Origin: Acidobacteriaceae bacterium
GTDB taxonomy: Bacteria > Acidobacteriota > Terriglobia > Terriglobales > Acidobacteriaceae
DNA length: 10,098 bases
Direction: 5' to 3'
Assembly (NCBI GenBank): GCA_003151875.1
Contig: PLYW01000256.1
Coordinates: forward strand, 2,309-12,406
The position numbers were made by a program, and so were the translations under genes. The notes beneath the pieces were generated by a model. That model had not been told where the DNA came from. It worked only from the letters and a program-made list of their open reading frames with translations, and did no database searches. How positions within the stretch are numbered: the first letter of the stretch is position 1; the number at the start of each line of letters is the position of its first letter. Positions 1 to 7,727 of the stretch are shown here, piece by piece.

Positions 1-515
1 GGAAAGTTGAAAGCGTTAATGTGGACGGCCACTCCGTCGAGCGGGACCCCCACATGCAGGCCTTGGAAATTCTGGTCGCGCGCCAATCGCATCGGCGAGC
101 CGGCACGCAGCATGTGAGCGTCACCGAGCTTCGCGCCGAGCTTGGCGAAATACTTCAGCGTGCCGATCGAGCCGTCCACATCAATCGCAGCATCGGCCTT
201 AGTGTTTCCCGAATTCTGGCGCGCTATCTCGTACCACTGGTCGCGGCGCGTGGCCAGCAGGTCGGCAATTTTCCCCAGCAACTCCGCGCGTTGCGCATAG
301 GTCAGCCTGCGCAGCTCCGGACCTCCCACATTGCGGGAGTAGTCGAGCGCCGCCCTCAGGTCCAATCCTTGAGAGCTCGCCCAGGCGAGCACTGTGCCGT
401 CGCACGGGTTGACCAGCGGCGCACCGCGTTCGGCGCCAGCCTGCCACTTGCCGCCTAGATAGCTTTGGAGCATCTTGGCGTCGGTTGCTAACGGATTTTC
501 CGCTGTAGTAGCCAT
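1..515 (-). CDS. boxD: 3,4-dehydroadipyl-CoA semialdehyde dehydrogenase (BoxD/PaaZ-type ALDH), 5' part only
   Basis: Only the N-terminal 171 residues are present; the gene continues past the left window edge. I translated it by hand: it opens MATTAENPLATDAK, has the N-terminal aldehyde dehydrogenase pattern SYLGGKW (about 18-24), an NP-x-DG motif at 36-40, and reaches HINAFNF at 165-171, the start of the INAFNFP motif typical of the PaaZ/BoxD branch. In the box pathway this enzyme oxidises 3,4-dehydroadipyl-CoA semialdehyde to 3,4-dehydroadipyl-CoA with NADP+; the catalytic Cys and Glu would lie outside the window. The ATG (513-515) is 2 bp after the flavodoxin stop codon, with a GGAG about 11 nt upstream, so the two genes are probably co-transcribed and translationally coupled. 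The BoxD call rests on family resemblance plus boxR, boxC and boxB next door; a PaaZ-like phenylacetate enzyme is the main alternative. Confidence 0.85.
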   Translation of the reverse strand, partial: MATTAENPLATDAKMLQSYLGGKWQAGAERGAPLVNPCDGTVLAWASSQGLDLRAALDYSRNVGGPELRRLTYAQRAELLGKIADLLATRRDQWYEIARQNSGNTKADAAIDVDGSIGTLKYFAKLGAKLGDAHMLRAGSPMRLARDQNFQGLHVGVPLDGVAVHINAFNF

Positions 516-517
516 AT

Positions 518-994
518 CTATGCAATCTCCGATGGGGATGCGAGGTGCTGCTCGGCCCAGGGCACAACCCATTGCGCCGCTACCTCTTCGGGCAGGGTGC
601 CCGAGCTTGCGTCGTGCGTCAGGATTTCGCCGGCCCGTTTGGCGCCGAGCGACGTCAGCAGCTTGTCGAAGCGAATTCCGCCGTGACAGTAGGTGCCTTT
701 GTAGGTGCGGTCGCCGAGCGCGATCACCCCGTAGGTTACGCCGGTGAGGTCCGGCTTCTCACTTTCAAGACTGCTGAACAACGCTTGTGCGTTGTCGGGG
801 ACATCGCCCTGCCCGTAGGTGGACGTGCAAATCAGGAAGGTGCCGCCACCCTGAAAGACGCTGGCGTCGAGGCCGTCCATCACCCGAATCGTCGCCTGAT
901 GGCCAGCCACTTCCAGCGCTTGCTGCACCTCCTGGGCCACCATCTCGGCCGTGCCCGTCATGGTACCCACCAGGATCGTGATGTCGCGGCCCAT
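518..994 (-). CDS. MioC-type flavodoxin
   Basis: A 158-residue FMN-binding electron-transfer protein. The phosphate-binding loop TMTGTAE is at 11-17, a second FMN loop TSTYGQGDVPDN at 57-68, and the third loop ALGDRTYKG at 92-100. Length and the GDVPDN and 'EKPDL' stretches resemble MioC-family flavodoxins (E. coli MioC is about 147 residues). The reading frame is open further upstream, but the start at 994 is preferred: a GGGGTGGGGA ribosome-binding site lies about 7 nt upstream, the domain begins there (MGRDITILVG), and an upstream start would run through the divergent promoter. It is the first gene of the leftward unit and is followed directly by the BoxD-like gene, which ties it to benzoyl-CoA oxidation. 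Inference: it may carry electrons to the di-iron oxygenase BoxB. A flavodoxin is not a standard box gene. Confidence 0.9.
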   Translation of the reverse strand: MGRDITILVGTMTGTAEMVAQEVQQALEVAGHQATIRVMDGLDASVFQGGGTFLICTSTYGQGDVPDNAQALFSSLESEKPDLTGVTYGVIALGDRTYKGTYCHGGIRFDKLLTSLGAKRAGEILTHDASSGTLPEEVAAQWVVPWAEQHLASPSEIA

Positions 995-1018
995 GCTTGC
1001 GTCCCCACCCCAGGCACT

Positions 1019-1046
1019 ATTATACGTGCGGCTACGGAAGTATAAT
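1019..1046. promoter_or_regulatory. Divergent promoter pair: two TATAAT boxes as arms of an inverted repeat
   Basis: ATTATAC (1019-1025) and GTATAAT (1040-1046) are exact inverted copies separated by 14 bp. Read rightward, TATAAT at 1041-1046 is a perfect -10 box about 30 bp before boxR. Read leftward, TATAAT at 1024-1019 is a perfect -10 box about 25 bp before the flavodoxin start. No good -35 box is seen for either. Each -10 lies in the region where the other promoter's -35 should be, so RNA polymerase probably cannot occupy both at once. Confidence 0.6.
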
Positions 1047-1088
1047 TCATCCACGGTGAGCCGAAAGCGCGACATAATGCATGTTATG
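1042..1088. promoter_or_regulatory. Candidate BoxR operator region over the boxR promoter and start
   Basis: ATAATTCAT (1042-1050) and ATAATGCAT (1074-1082) are direct copies 32 bp apart, about three helical turns. The second copy is part of CATAA-TGCATG-TTATG (1073-1088), with inverted 5-bp arms, and overlaps both possible boxR start codons. The same ATAATGCAT occurs before boxC at 2468-2476. BzdR/BoxR regulators are known to use sites with a TGCA core; assigning these copies to BoxR is inference and would imply autoregulation. Confidence 0.5.
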
Positions 1089-1994
1089 GAGAACGAGGCG
1101 ACGGAGCCCCCTGCCGCTGCGGTTTCCGCTGGCGCCGACTCCAGCTCCCAATCCGATTACCTCCGGTTGCTCGGCGAGCGGGTGCGCGAGATGCGCGCTC
1201 GCCGCGGTATGACCCGCAAGATCCTCGCTCGCGACTCGGGAGTTTCGGAACGCTACCTGGCACAACTGGAAAGCGGACAGGGCAACATTTCCATCCTCCG
1301 GCTGCGACAAATCGCACAGGCGCTGGACACTCCTCTGCAGGCCCTCGTGCTCGACGGCCCCGAGCCTCCTGTGGACCTGGTGCACACCACCGAATTTCTG
1401 CGGCGGCTGCCAGCGGCGGAATTGGTGGAGGCCCGCCGACTGCTGGTGGAACACTTCGGCGGCGTTGACCTGCACGCGAGGCGCGGCCGCATCGCCTTGG
1501 TCGGCCTGCGCGGCGCCGGCAAATCCACGTTAGGAGCCATGCTGGCGGATCGTTTGGAGGCGCCATTTCTCGAGCTGGATCGCCTGATCGAGCAGGAGAG
1601 CGGTGTCAGCCTCAGCGTCATCTTCGATCTTTATGGGCAGAGCGGCTTTCGGCGGCTGGAGCGCCGCATTTTGGACCAGGTCATCGAACGCTATCCGCGA
1701 TTCGTGCTGGCCACGGGCGGCAGCCTGGTCTCCGAGCCCGCGACCTTCGAGCGGCTGCTCACCATGTGCTTCACGGTCTGGCTGCGGGCCACGCCGGAGG
1801 AGCACATGCAGCGTGTCATTGCCCAGGGCGACATGCGCCCCATGGCCGACAACCGCGAATCGATGTCGGACCTGCGACGCATTCTCGACGTGCGCGAGCC
1901 GCTCTATCGCAAGGCCGACGCGACCATCGATACGAGCGGCGGTTCGGTTGAAGAGACGCTGGAGATGCTGCAGCAGTCAATTCGCCAGAGCTGA
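1077..1994 (+). CDS. boxR: BoxR/BzdR-family transcriptional regulator (XRE helix-turn-helix plus shikimate-kinase-like domain)
   Basis: A 305-residue two-domain regulator. An N-terminal tail rich in Ala and Ser (to about 27) precedes an XRE helix-turn-helix (about 28-90, with LGERVREMRARRGMTRK and VSERYLAQLESGQGNIS). A linker (about 91-135) leads to a shikimate-kinase-like domain: Walker A GLRGAGKST at 143-151, ELDRLIE at 166-172, FRRLE at 191-195, TGGS at 213-216 and a lid-like GDMRPM at 251-256. This architecture is specific to the BzdR/BoxR family, in which the kinase-like domain senses benzoyl-CoA rather than phosphorylating shikimate. The shikimate-kinase GGG motif is GGS here. The frame is open upstream to 951, but that part overlaps the flavodoxin and the promoters, so I place the start at 1077 (1086 is also possible); neither has a clear ribosome-binding site. 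It likely represses the box genes and itself until benzoyl-CoA accumulates. Confidence 0.92.
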   Translation: MHVMENEATEPPAAAVSAGADSSSQSDYLRLLGERVREMRARRGMTRKILARDSGVSERYLAQLESGQGNISILRLRQIAQALDTPLQALVLDGPEPPVDLVHTTEFLRRLPAAELVEARRLLVEHFGGVDLHARRGRIALVGLRGAGKSTLGAMLADRLEAPFLELDRLIEQESGVSLSVIFDLYGQSGFRRLERRILDQVIERYPRFVLATGGSLVSEPATFERLLTMCFTVWLRATPEEHMQRVIAQGDMRPMADNRESMSDLRRILDVREPLYRKADATIDTSGGSVEETLEMLQQSIRQS

Positions 1995-2005
1995 GGATGG
2001 AATGC

Positions 2006-2404
2006 ATGAACCCTGTTACTGTCACCCCGGCGTATACCAAGCTGCTGGCGAAAATCCCTCCCAAGGTCATCCGCAGCGAAGCTGAGAACGAGCATTACAT
2101 CAATGCGCTCTACGCACTTGAGCAAAAGCGATCGCCGACCAGAGAAGAGAAAGAACTGGCTGACCTGCTTACGCTGTTGATCGAAGATTTTGAGGCAAAG
2201 CGCTACGAGTTGCCACGCGCCACACCGCGGCAAGCATTGTCCTTCTTAATGGAGCAGCACGGCCTCAAACAGAAAGACCTGCTGGACATCTTCGGAGCAC
2301 GCAGCATCGTTTCCGAAGTGATTAGCAGCAAGCGAGAGTTGACGAAAGAACAGATCAGACGCCTGAGCCAGCGTTTCCACGTCTCGCCGGAGGTGTTCTT
2401 CTAG
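2006..2404 (+). CDS. HigA-like antitoxin / XRE-type regulator without a toxin partner
   Basis: A 132-residue protein with the layout of COG5499 HigA-type antitoxins: an N-terminal helical part with the acidic LLTLLIEDFEAKRY stretch (54-67), then an XRE helix-turn-helix at about 74-132 (FLMEQHGLKQKDL, SIVSEVISSKREL, FHVSPEVFF). The frame allows ATG at 1997, but GAGG (1993-1996) abuts that codon, whereas it sits 9 nt before the ATG at 2006, so 2006 is chosen. In canonical higBA loci the HigB RNase toxin gene lies directly upstream; here that place is taken by boxR, which ends 11 bp before, and no toxin is found downstream. The gene looks co-transcribed with boxR and seems more AT-rich than its neighbours by eye, which hints at separate acquisition. 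It may be a retained antitoxin or a co-opted regulator of the box operon. Confidence 0.88.
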   Translation: MNPVTVTPAYTKLLAKIPPKVIRSEAENEHYINALYALEQKRSPTREEKELADLLTLLIEDFEAKRYELPRATPRQALSFLMEQHGLKQKDLLDIFGARSIVSEVISSKRELTKEQIRRLSQRFHVSPEVFF

Positions 2405-2460
2405 CTGTCGCCTCCAGCCAGTTTAATCTGCACCATACTTCCCCTCTTAGGCTCCAAGAA

Positions 2461-2476
2461 ATGCACTATAATGCAT
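2461..2476 (+). promoter_or_regulatory. boxC promoter -10 embedded in a candidate BoxR operator
   Basis: ATGCACTATAATGCAT is a 16-bp palindrome with one mismatched base pair. It contains two TGCA cores (2462-2465 and 2472-2475) whose starts are 10 bp apart, one helical turn, and a perfect TATAAT (2467-2472) between and into them. A repressor bound here would cover the -10 box of a promoter for boxC. No convincing -35 box is seen. A further TGCA lies on each side (2429-2432 and 2494-2497). The TGCA core matches what is known of the BzdR/BoxR family; that this site is used is inference. Confidence 0.6.
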
Positions 2477-2537
2477 CTATTCGCGAGGGGATTTGCAGCC
2501 GCCCACCCGGCGCTGCCTTGAGGAGACTTCGACCTGT

Positions 2538-4210
<1,673 letters not shown>

Positions 4211-4211
<1 letters not shown>

Positions 4212-5635
4212 TGGCAATCAATTATCAGGACCGCATTCCGAACAACGTCGATCTTGGCTCCAACCGCACCTTGCAGCGCGCACTGGAACATTGGCAGCCG
4301 GAATTTCTGAAGTGGTGGCAGGACCTCGGTCCGCGCGATTTTCAGGTGGCTGACGTTTATCTGCGCACCGCGACCTCGGTGGACGCGAAGGGTTGGGCCA
4401 CTTATGGATTCGTCCATATGCCGGAGTACCGCTGGGGAATCTTTCTCGCTGACCGCGATCCCAACCGCAAGATTGGCTTTGGCGATAGCTATGGGCAGGA
4501 AGTCTGGCAGCAAATCCCGGGTGAATTTCGCGCTATATTGCGTCGTCTAATTGTCACCCAGGGCGATACCGAGCCTGCGTCGGTCGAGCAGCAGCGCATG
4601 CTCGGCCACACCGCTCCCTCGCTGTATGACCTGCGCAATCTGTTCCAGGTGAACGTCGAGGAAGGCCGCCATTTGTGGGCGATGGTTTATCTGCTGCACG
4701 CCTACTTTGGACGTGATGGCCGCGAAGAAGCCGAAGAGTTGCTGGAGCGCCACTCTGGAGACGCCAACAAGCCGCGCATCCTCGGCACCTTCAACGAGCC
4801 CATCAACGACTGGCTGAGCTTCTTCATGTTCACCTACTTCACCGATCGCGATGGCAAGTTCCAGTTGAAGTCACTGGCCGAGTCGAGCTTCGATCCGCTG
4901 GCCCGCACCTGCTCGTTCATGCTGACCGAAGAAGCGCACCACATGTTTGTCGGCGACACCGGCATCAACCGCGTGGTCAGGCGCACGCTGGAAGTGATGA
5001 AGGAGTTAGGCACCGAAGATCCGCTGGCCGTCCGCAACGCCGGCGCCATCGATCTGCCCACGGTGCAGAAGTATCTGAATTTCTGGTTCAGCTCGTCGCT
5101 CGACCTGTTCGGATCGGAAACTTCCTCCAATGCGGCTTCGTATTTCGCGAACGGATTGAAGGGCCGGCCGGACGAGGCGCAATACGAAGATCACATTGCT
5201 ATCGAGCAGACCTTTTCGCTGGAGCTGCCCGACGGGAACGGTAGCACGAAGACCGAGCAAATCCCGATGCGCAACGCGATGAACGAAGTCACACGAGGTT
5301 CCTACGTCCGCGATTGTGAACTGGGCGTGAAGCGCTGGAATCGGCTGATCGAGAAGGCCGGCTATTCCTTTCGGTTGTCGCTGCCCAGCACGCGTTTCCG
5401 GCGCAACATCGGAGCGTGGGCGGGCGTTGCCACCGATCTCACCGGACGGCCGATCGGCCAGGAGCAGTTCAACGCGCAGATTGGCGAATGGCTGCCGAGC
5501 CAGAGTGACAGGGCTTACATAATGAGCCTAATGCGCGGCGTAAACGAACAGGGCAAGATGGCTGCATGGATTGCGCCTCCCGATCGCGGCATCAACAACA
5601 ATCCCGTGGACTACGAGTACGTCAAGCTGCATTAA
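4211..5635 (+). CDS. boxB: Benzoyl-CoA 2,3-epoxidase, di-iron oxygenase subunit
   Basis: A 474-residue protein, the normal length for BoxB, which uses O2 to convert benzoyl-CoA to 2,3-epoxybenzoyl-CoA. Di-iron carboxylate ligands can be placed: E121 (DTEPAS), E151 and H154 in EEGRH (150-154), D212 (TDRD), and E241 and H244 in EEAHH (240-244). These are one residue after the ligands I recall for Azoarcus evansii BoxB (E120, E150, H153, D211, E240, H243), so the centre appears complete. The ATG overlaps the boxC stop, and GGGAGAGGG lies just upstream as a strong ribosome-binding site, so the 35-residue upstream extension of the frame is rejected. BoxB needs an electron donor, normally BoxA; none is seen here, but a flavodoxin and an FprA-type reductase flank the locus. 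Confidence 0.96.
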
Positions 5636-5642
5636 GGCAGGG

Positions 5643-5765
5643 GCTAGTGGTTAGTGGCTAATGGTTAGCGAGGAACGAGAAGGTAAGAGCCGAAAGCTGA
5701 CGGCTGAGAGCTGAGGGCTAAAGGCAAAAGGCAAAAGGCTAGAAGCTAAGAGCTAACGGCTTACA
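5643..5765 (+). repeat. Degenerate tandem 7-bp repeats (consensus about GCTRARG)
   Basis: Most of the 144-bp gap between boxB and the reductase gene is built of 7-bp units. Four units run from 5643 (GCTAGTG, GTTAGTG, GCTAATG, GTTAGCG). After an irregular stretch with a 4-bp phase shift, eleven consecutive units run from 5689 to 5765 (such as GCCGAAA, GCTGACG, GCTGAGA, GCTAAAG, GCAAAAG twice, GCTAAGA, GCTAACG). The strand is strongly purine-rich, contains many stops and does not look coding. No promoter or hairpin is evident in it. Similar arrays are, to my recollection, common in some Acidobacteriota genomes. Confidence 0.75.
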
Positions 5766-5779
5766 CGCCAGCCGCATTC

Positions 5780-7042
5780 ATGAAACAAATCGCAATCATC
5801 GGCAGCGGTCCGGCGGGTTGTTACTTGGCGGACAGCCTGCTTCGCCTGGTTCCCGATGCTTCCATCGACATCTTCGAACGGCTGCCCGTGCCATTCGGAC
5901 TTGTCCGCTATGGGGTTGCTCCGGACCATCAGGGCACGAAGGCGGTTGCGCGTGTGCTGGATCGTGTGCTTTCCCGCGACCGTGTCAGCTTCTTCGGCAA
6001 TGTTGAAGTTGGCCGTGACCTTAGTCTTGAGGAGCTGATGTCGCTCTACGATGCCGTCGCGCTGGCAACCGGCGCCTCGCGCGATCGACGTCTCAACATT
6101 CCAGGCGAGGAACTGCCGGGCGTCCTCGGCTCGGGCGCATTTACCGGCTGGTATAACGGCCATCCGGACAGCCAACCGCCGCCAATCGACGGTGTGCGGT
6201 CGGCAGTCGTCATCGGCAACGGCAATGTGGCGATTGATGTGGCCCGCGTCCTGGCCAAGAGTGCAACCGAGTTGGCCGGCTCCGATCTTTCACCCGAAGT
6301 GACGTCGTGGCTGGAAACGCAGCCTATCGAGGCCATCCACGTCGTCGGCCGGCGCAGTGCTGCGGATGCGAAGTTCACCCAGCACGAACTCGCCGAACTG
6401 GGCACTTTGCAGTGCGCGTGTCCCATGGTGCAGGATTCGACCACCCTCGCCGGAGATGGCGCAATCGTTGAAACCTTACGCAGTTTCGCCGCGGACCAAT
6501 CGCGCACGGCTTCGGTCATGATTTATTTTCACTTCAACTTGACGCCCATCGCCTTCCTCGGTGATGGCCGACTCAGCGCCGTGCGGTTTCGTTCTGCCGA
6601 CGGAGCGCTCCACGAAATTCCCGCGCAACTGGCCATCACCTGCATCGGATATGAGACGCGTCCCTGCTGCATCGCTACTCCTGCCAACGGGGTATTCGCC
6701 AACGTAGAAGGAAAAGTCAAAGACAGGCTGTACGTGGTGGGATGGGCAAAGCGAGGCCCTTCGGGAACCATTCCGACCAATCGCACCGAGGCTCAGCTAG
6801 TAGCCCAGAGGATTGCGCAAGAAGTGCCGGATAGTACACGACCGGGGAGAGCGGGGGTTCTCCAACTGCTGGCGCAAAGGCATGTCTGGTGGGTGGACTA
6901 TGCTGCATGGCGGCAAATCGATGCAGCCGAACTCGCCTGCGCCTGTGACGGGCGTTGCCGGGAAAAATTCACCACCGTGACCAAGATGCTCGAAGCCGCA
7001 CAGGTTGGCCAGGGCCTTAGTTGCCCGAGCGCAACCACCTGA
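5780..7042 (+). CDS. Adrenodoxin/FprA-type ferredoxin (flavodoxin)-NADP+ reductase
   Basis: A 420-residue FAD enzyme moving electrons between NADPH and a small carrier. The FAD dinucleotide fold IIGSGPAGCYLA is at 6-17, followed by the family signature LPVPFGLVRYGVAPDHQ (35-51). The NADP site VIGNGNVAIDVAR is at 144-156, VVGRRSAADAKFTQHEL at 188-204, and the second FAD motif VGWAKRGPSGTIPTNRTEA at 320-338. These identify the adrenodoxin-reductase/FprA family and not the plant-type reductase fold of BoxA. The extreme C terminus has an unusual cysteine group, CACDGRC (387-393). The start ATG lacks a clear ribosome-binding site, but the FAD motif begins at once, so it is well placed. It lies on the boxB strand, 144 bp downstream. 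Inference: together with the flavodoxin it could replace BoxA in reducing BoxB; it may instead serve general redox metabolism. Confidence 0.92.
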   Translation: MKQIAIIGSGPAGCYLADSLLRLVPDASIDIFERLPVPFGLVRYGVAPDHQGTKAVARVLDRVLSRDRVSFFGNVEVGRDLSLEELMSLYDAVALATGASRDRRLNIPGEELPGVLGSGAFTGWYNGHPDSQPPPIDGVRSAVVIGNGNVAIDVARVLAKSATELAGSDLSPEVTSWLETQPIEAIHVVGRRSAADAKFTQHELAELGTLQCACPMVQDSTTLAGDGAIVETLRSFAADQSRTASVMIYFHFNLTPIAFLGDGRLSAVRFRSADGALHEIPAQLAITCIGYETRPCCIATPANGVFANVEGKVKDRLYVVGWAKRGPSGTIPTNRTEAQLVAQRIAQEVPDSTRPGRAGVLQLLAQRHVWWVDYAAWRQIDAAELACACDGRCREKFTTVTKMLEAAQVGQGLSCPSATT

Positions 7043-7077
7043 CCCAACACCGCAGAATCTAGAATCGGCTGCAAACC

Positions 7078-7100
7078 AGCCCAACACGCTGGGCTTATAT
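7078..7100 (+). terminator. Weak hairpin after the reductase gene
   Basis: AGCCCA (7078-7083) and TGGGCT (7090-7095) form a 6-bp GC-rich stem with a 6-nt loop, followed by TTATAT. It sits 35 bp after the reductase stop. The T-tract is poor, so it is at best a weak intrinsic terminator. Confidence 0.35.
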
Positions 7101-7181
7101 CTCAAAATGAGGCAGAATTCTGGAGCACGCAACGTCTGGTAAGCTACGCTGAGTACTACCGTCAGCGAAGCCCCTCAGGGT

Positions 7182-7727
7182 ATGAACCGCATCGCCACTC
7201 GAACTCGCATCCGGCGTACCACGGGTGAGCACACCCACCAGGGCGGGCTGCGCATGGTCGCGGTATTCGAGGCGCTGAAAGGAGCTTTGGCTCTGGCTAG
7301 CGCTTACTTCTTGATCGTCATGATTCGGCGTGATGTGGATTTCGAGGAGGCAGCAGAGCATATTCTTTTCTCGCTGCATATCAATCCCAGTCGCCATTGG
7401 TCGCAGGAATTTCTGCACGCGGCAGACAAAATCTCCGGCACTAGTCTTGTAATGATCGGTGCGATCGCGATTACTTACGCCATTCTGCGCTTCGCGGAAG
7501 GCTACGGCTTGTGGAGGCAACGCGCGTGGGCGGAATGGCTAGCAATCATCTCAGGATGCGTGTACCTCCCGTTCGAAATCTACAAAGTAATTCGCCGCCC
7601 CAACCAACTTCACTGGGCGGTCCTCGGGATCAACATCCTGGTCGTTCTTTACATCGCCTGGGTGCGCTGGGACGAAAGCAAAGCCGCCCGCCTGCGCGCA
7701 CCGGAAATCTCCAGCGAAGGCGTCTAG
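7182..7727 (+). CDS. DUF2127 family small membrane protein
   Basis: A 181-residue predicted inner-membrane protein. Hydrophobic segments lie at about 25-48, 87-104, 118-136 and 144-161. The GLR followed by a hydrophobic helix near residue 22, the GYGLWRQRAWAEWLAII stretch (107-123), the YLPFEIYKVIRRP stretch (128-140) and the C-terminal NILVVLYIAW helix are characteristic of DUF2127 proteins, whose function is unknown. The ATG at 7182 has only CAGGG immediately before it, a poor ribosome-binding site; a start at 7254 would cut off the conserved GLR, so the longer form is preferred. Its TAG stop overlaps that of the convergent acyl-CoA dehydrogenase gene. Nothing links it to benzoate degradation apart from position. 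Confidence 0.8.
   Translation: MNRIATRTRIRRTTGEHTHQGGLRMVAVFEALKGALALASAYFLIVMIRRDVDFEEAAEHILFSLHINPSRHWSQEFLHAADKISGTSLVMIGAIAITYAILRFAEGYGLWRQRAWAEWLAIISGCVYLPFEIYKVIRRPNQLHWAVLGINILVVLYIAWVRWDESKAARLRAPEISSEGV

Noticed and set aside
545..1045. 166-codon open frame on the plus strand
   Set aside because: Antisense to the flavodoxin, and it crosses the divergent promoter.
951..1076. N-terminal extension of BoxR by 42 residues
   Set aside because: It overlaps the flavodoxin start and both promoter boxes, and the extra residues are not part of any domain.
2003..2008. TGCATG at the HigA start as another BoxR site
   Set aside because: It lacks the flanking ATAAT seen in the other sites and is in coding context.
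2441..2490. CCCCTC ... GAGGGG inverted repeat flanking the boxC operator
   Set aside because: Only 6-bp arms 38 bp apart; easily chance in GC-rich DNA.
5643..5765. CRISPR array
   Set aside because: The units are 7 bp and contiguous, with no spacers and no cas genes nearby.
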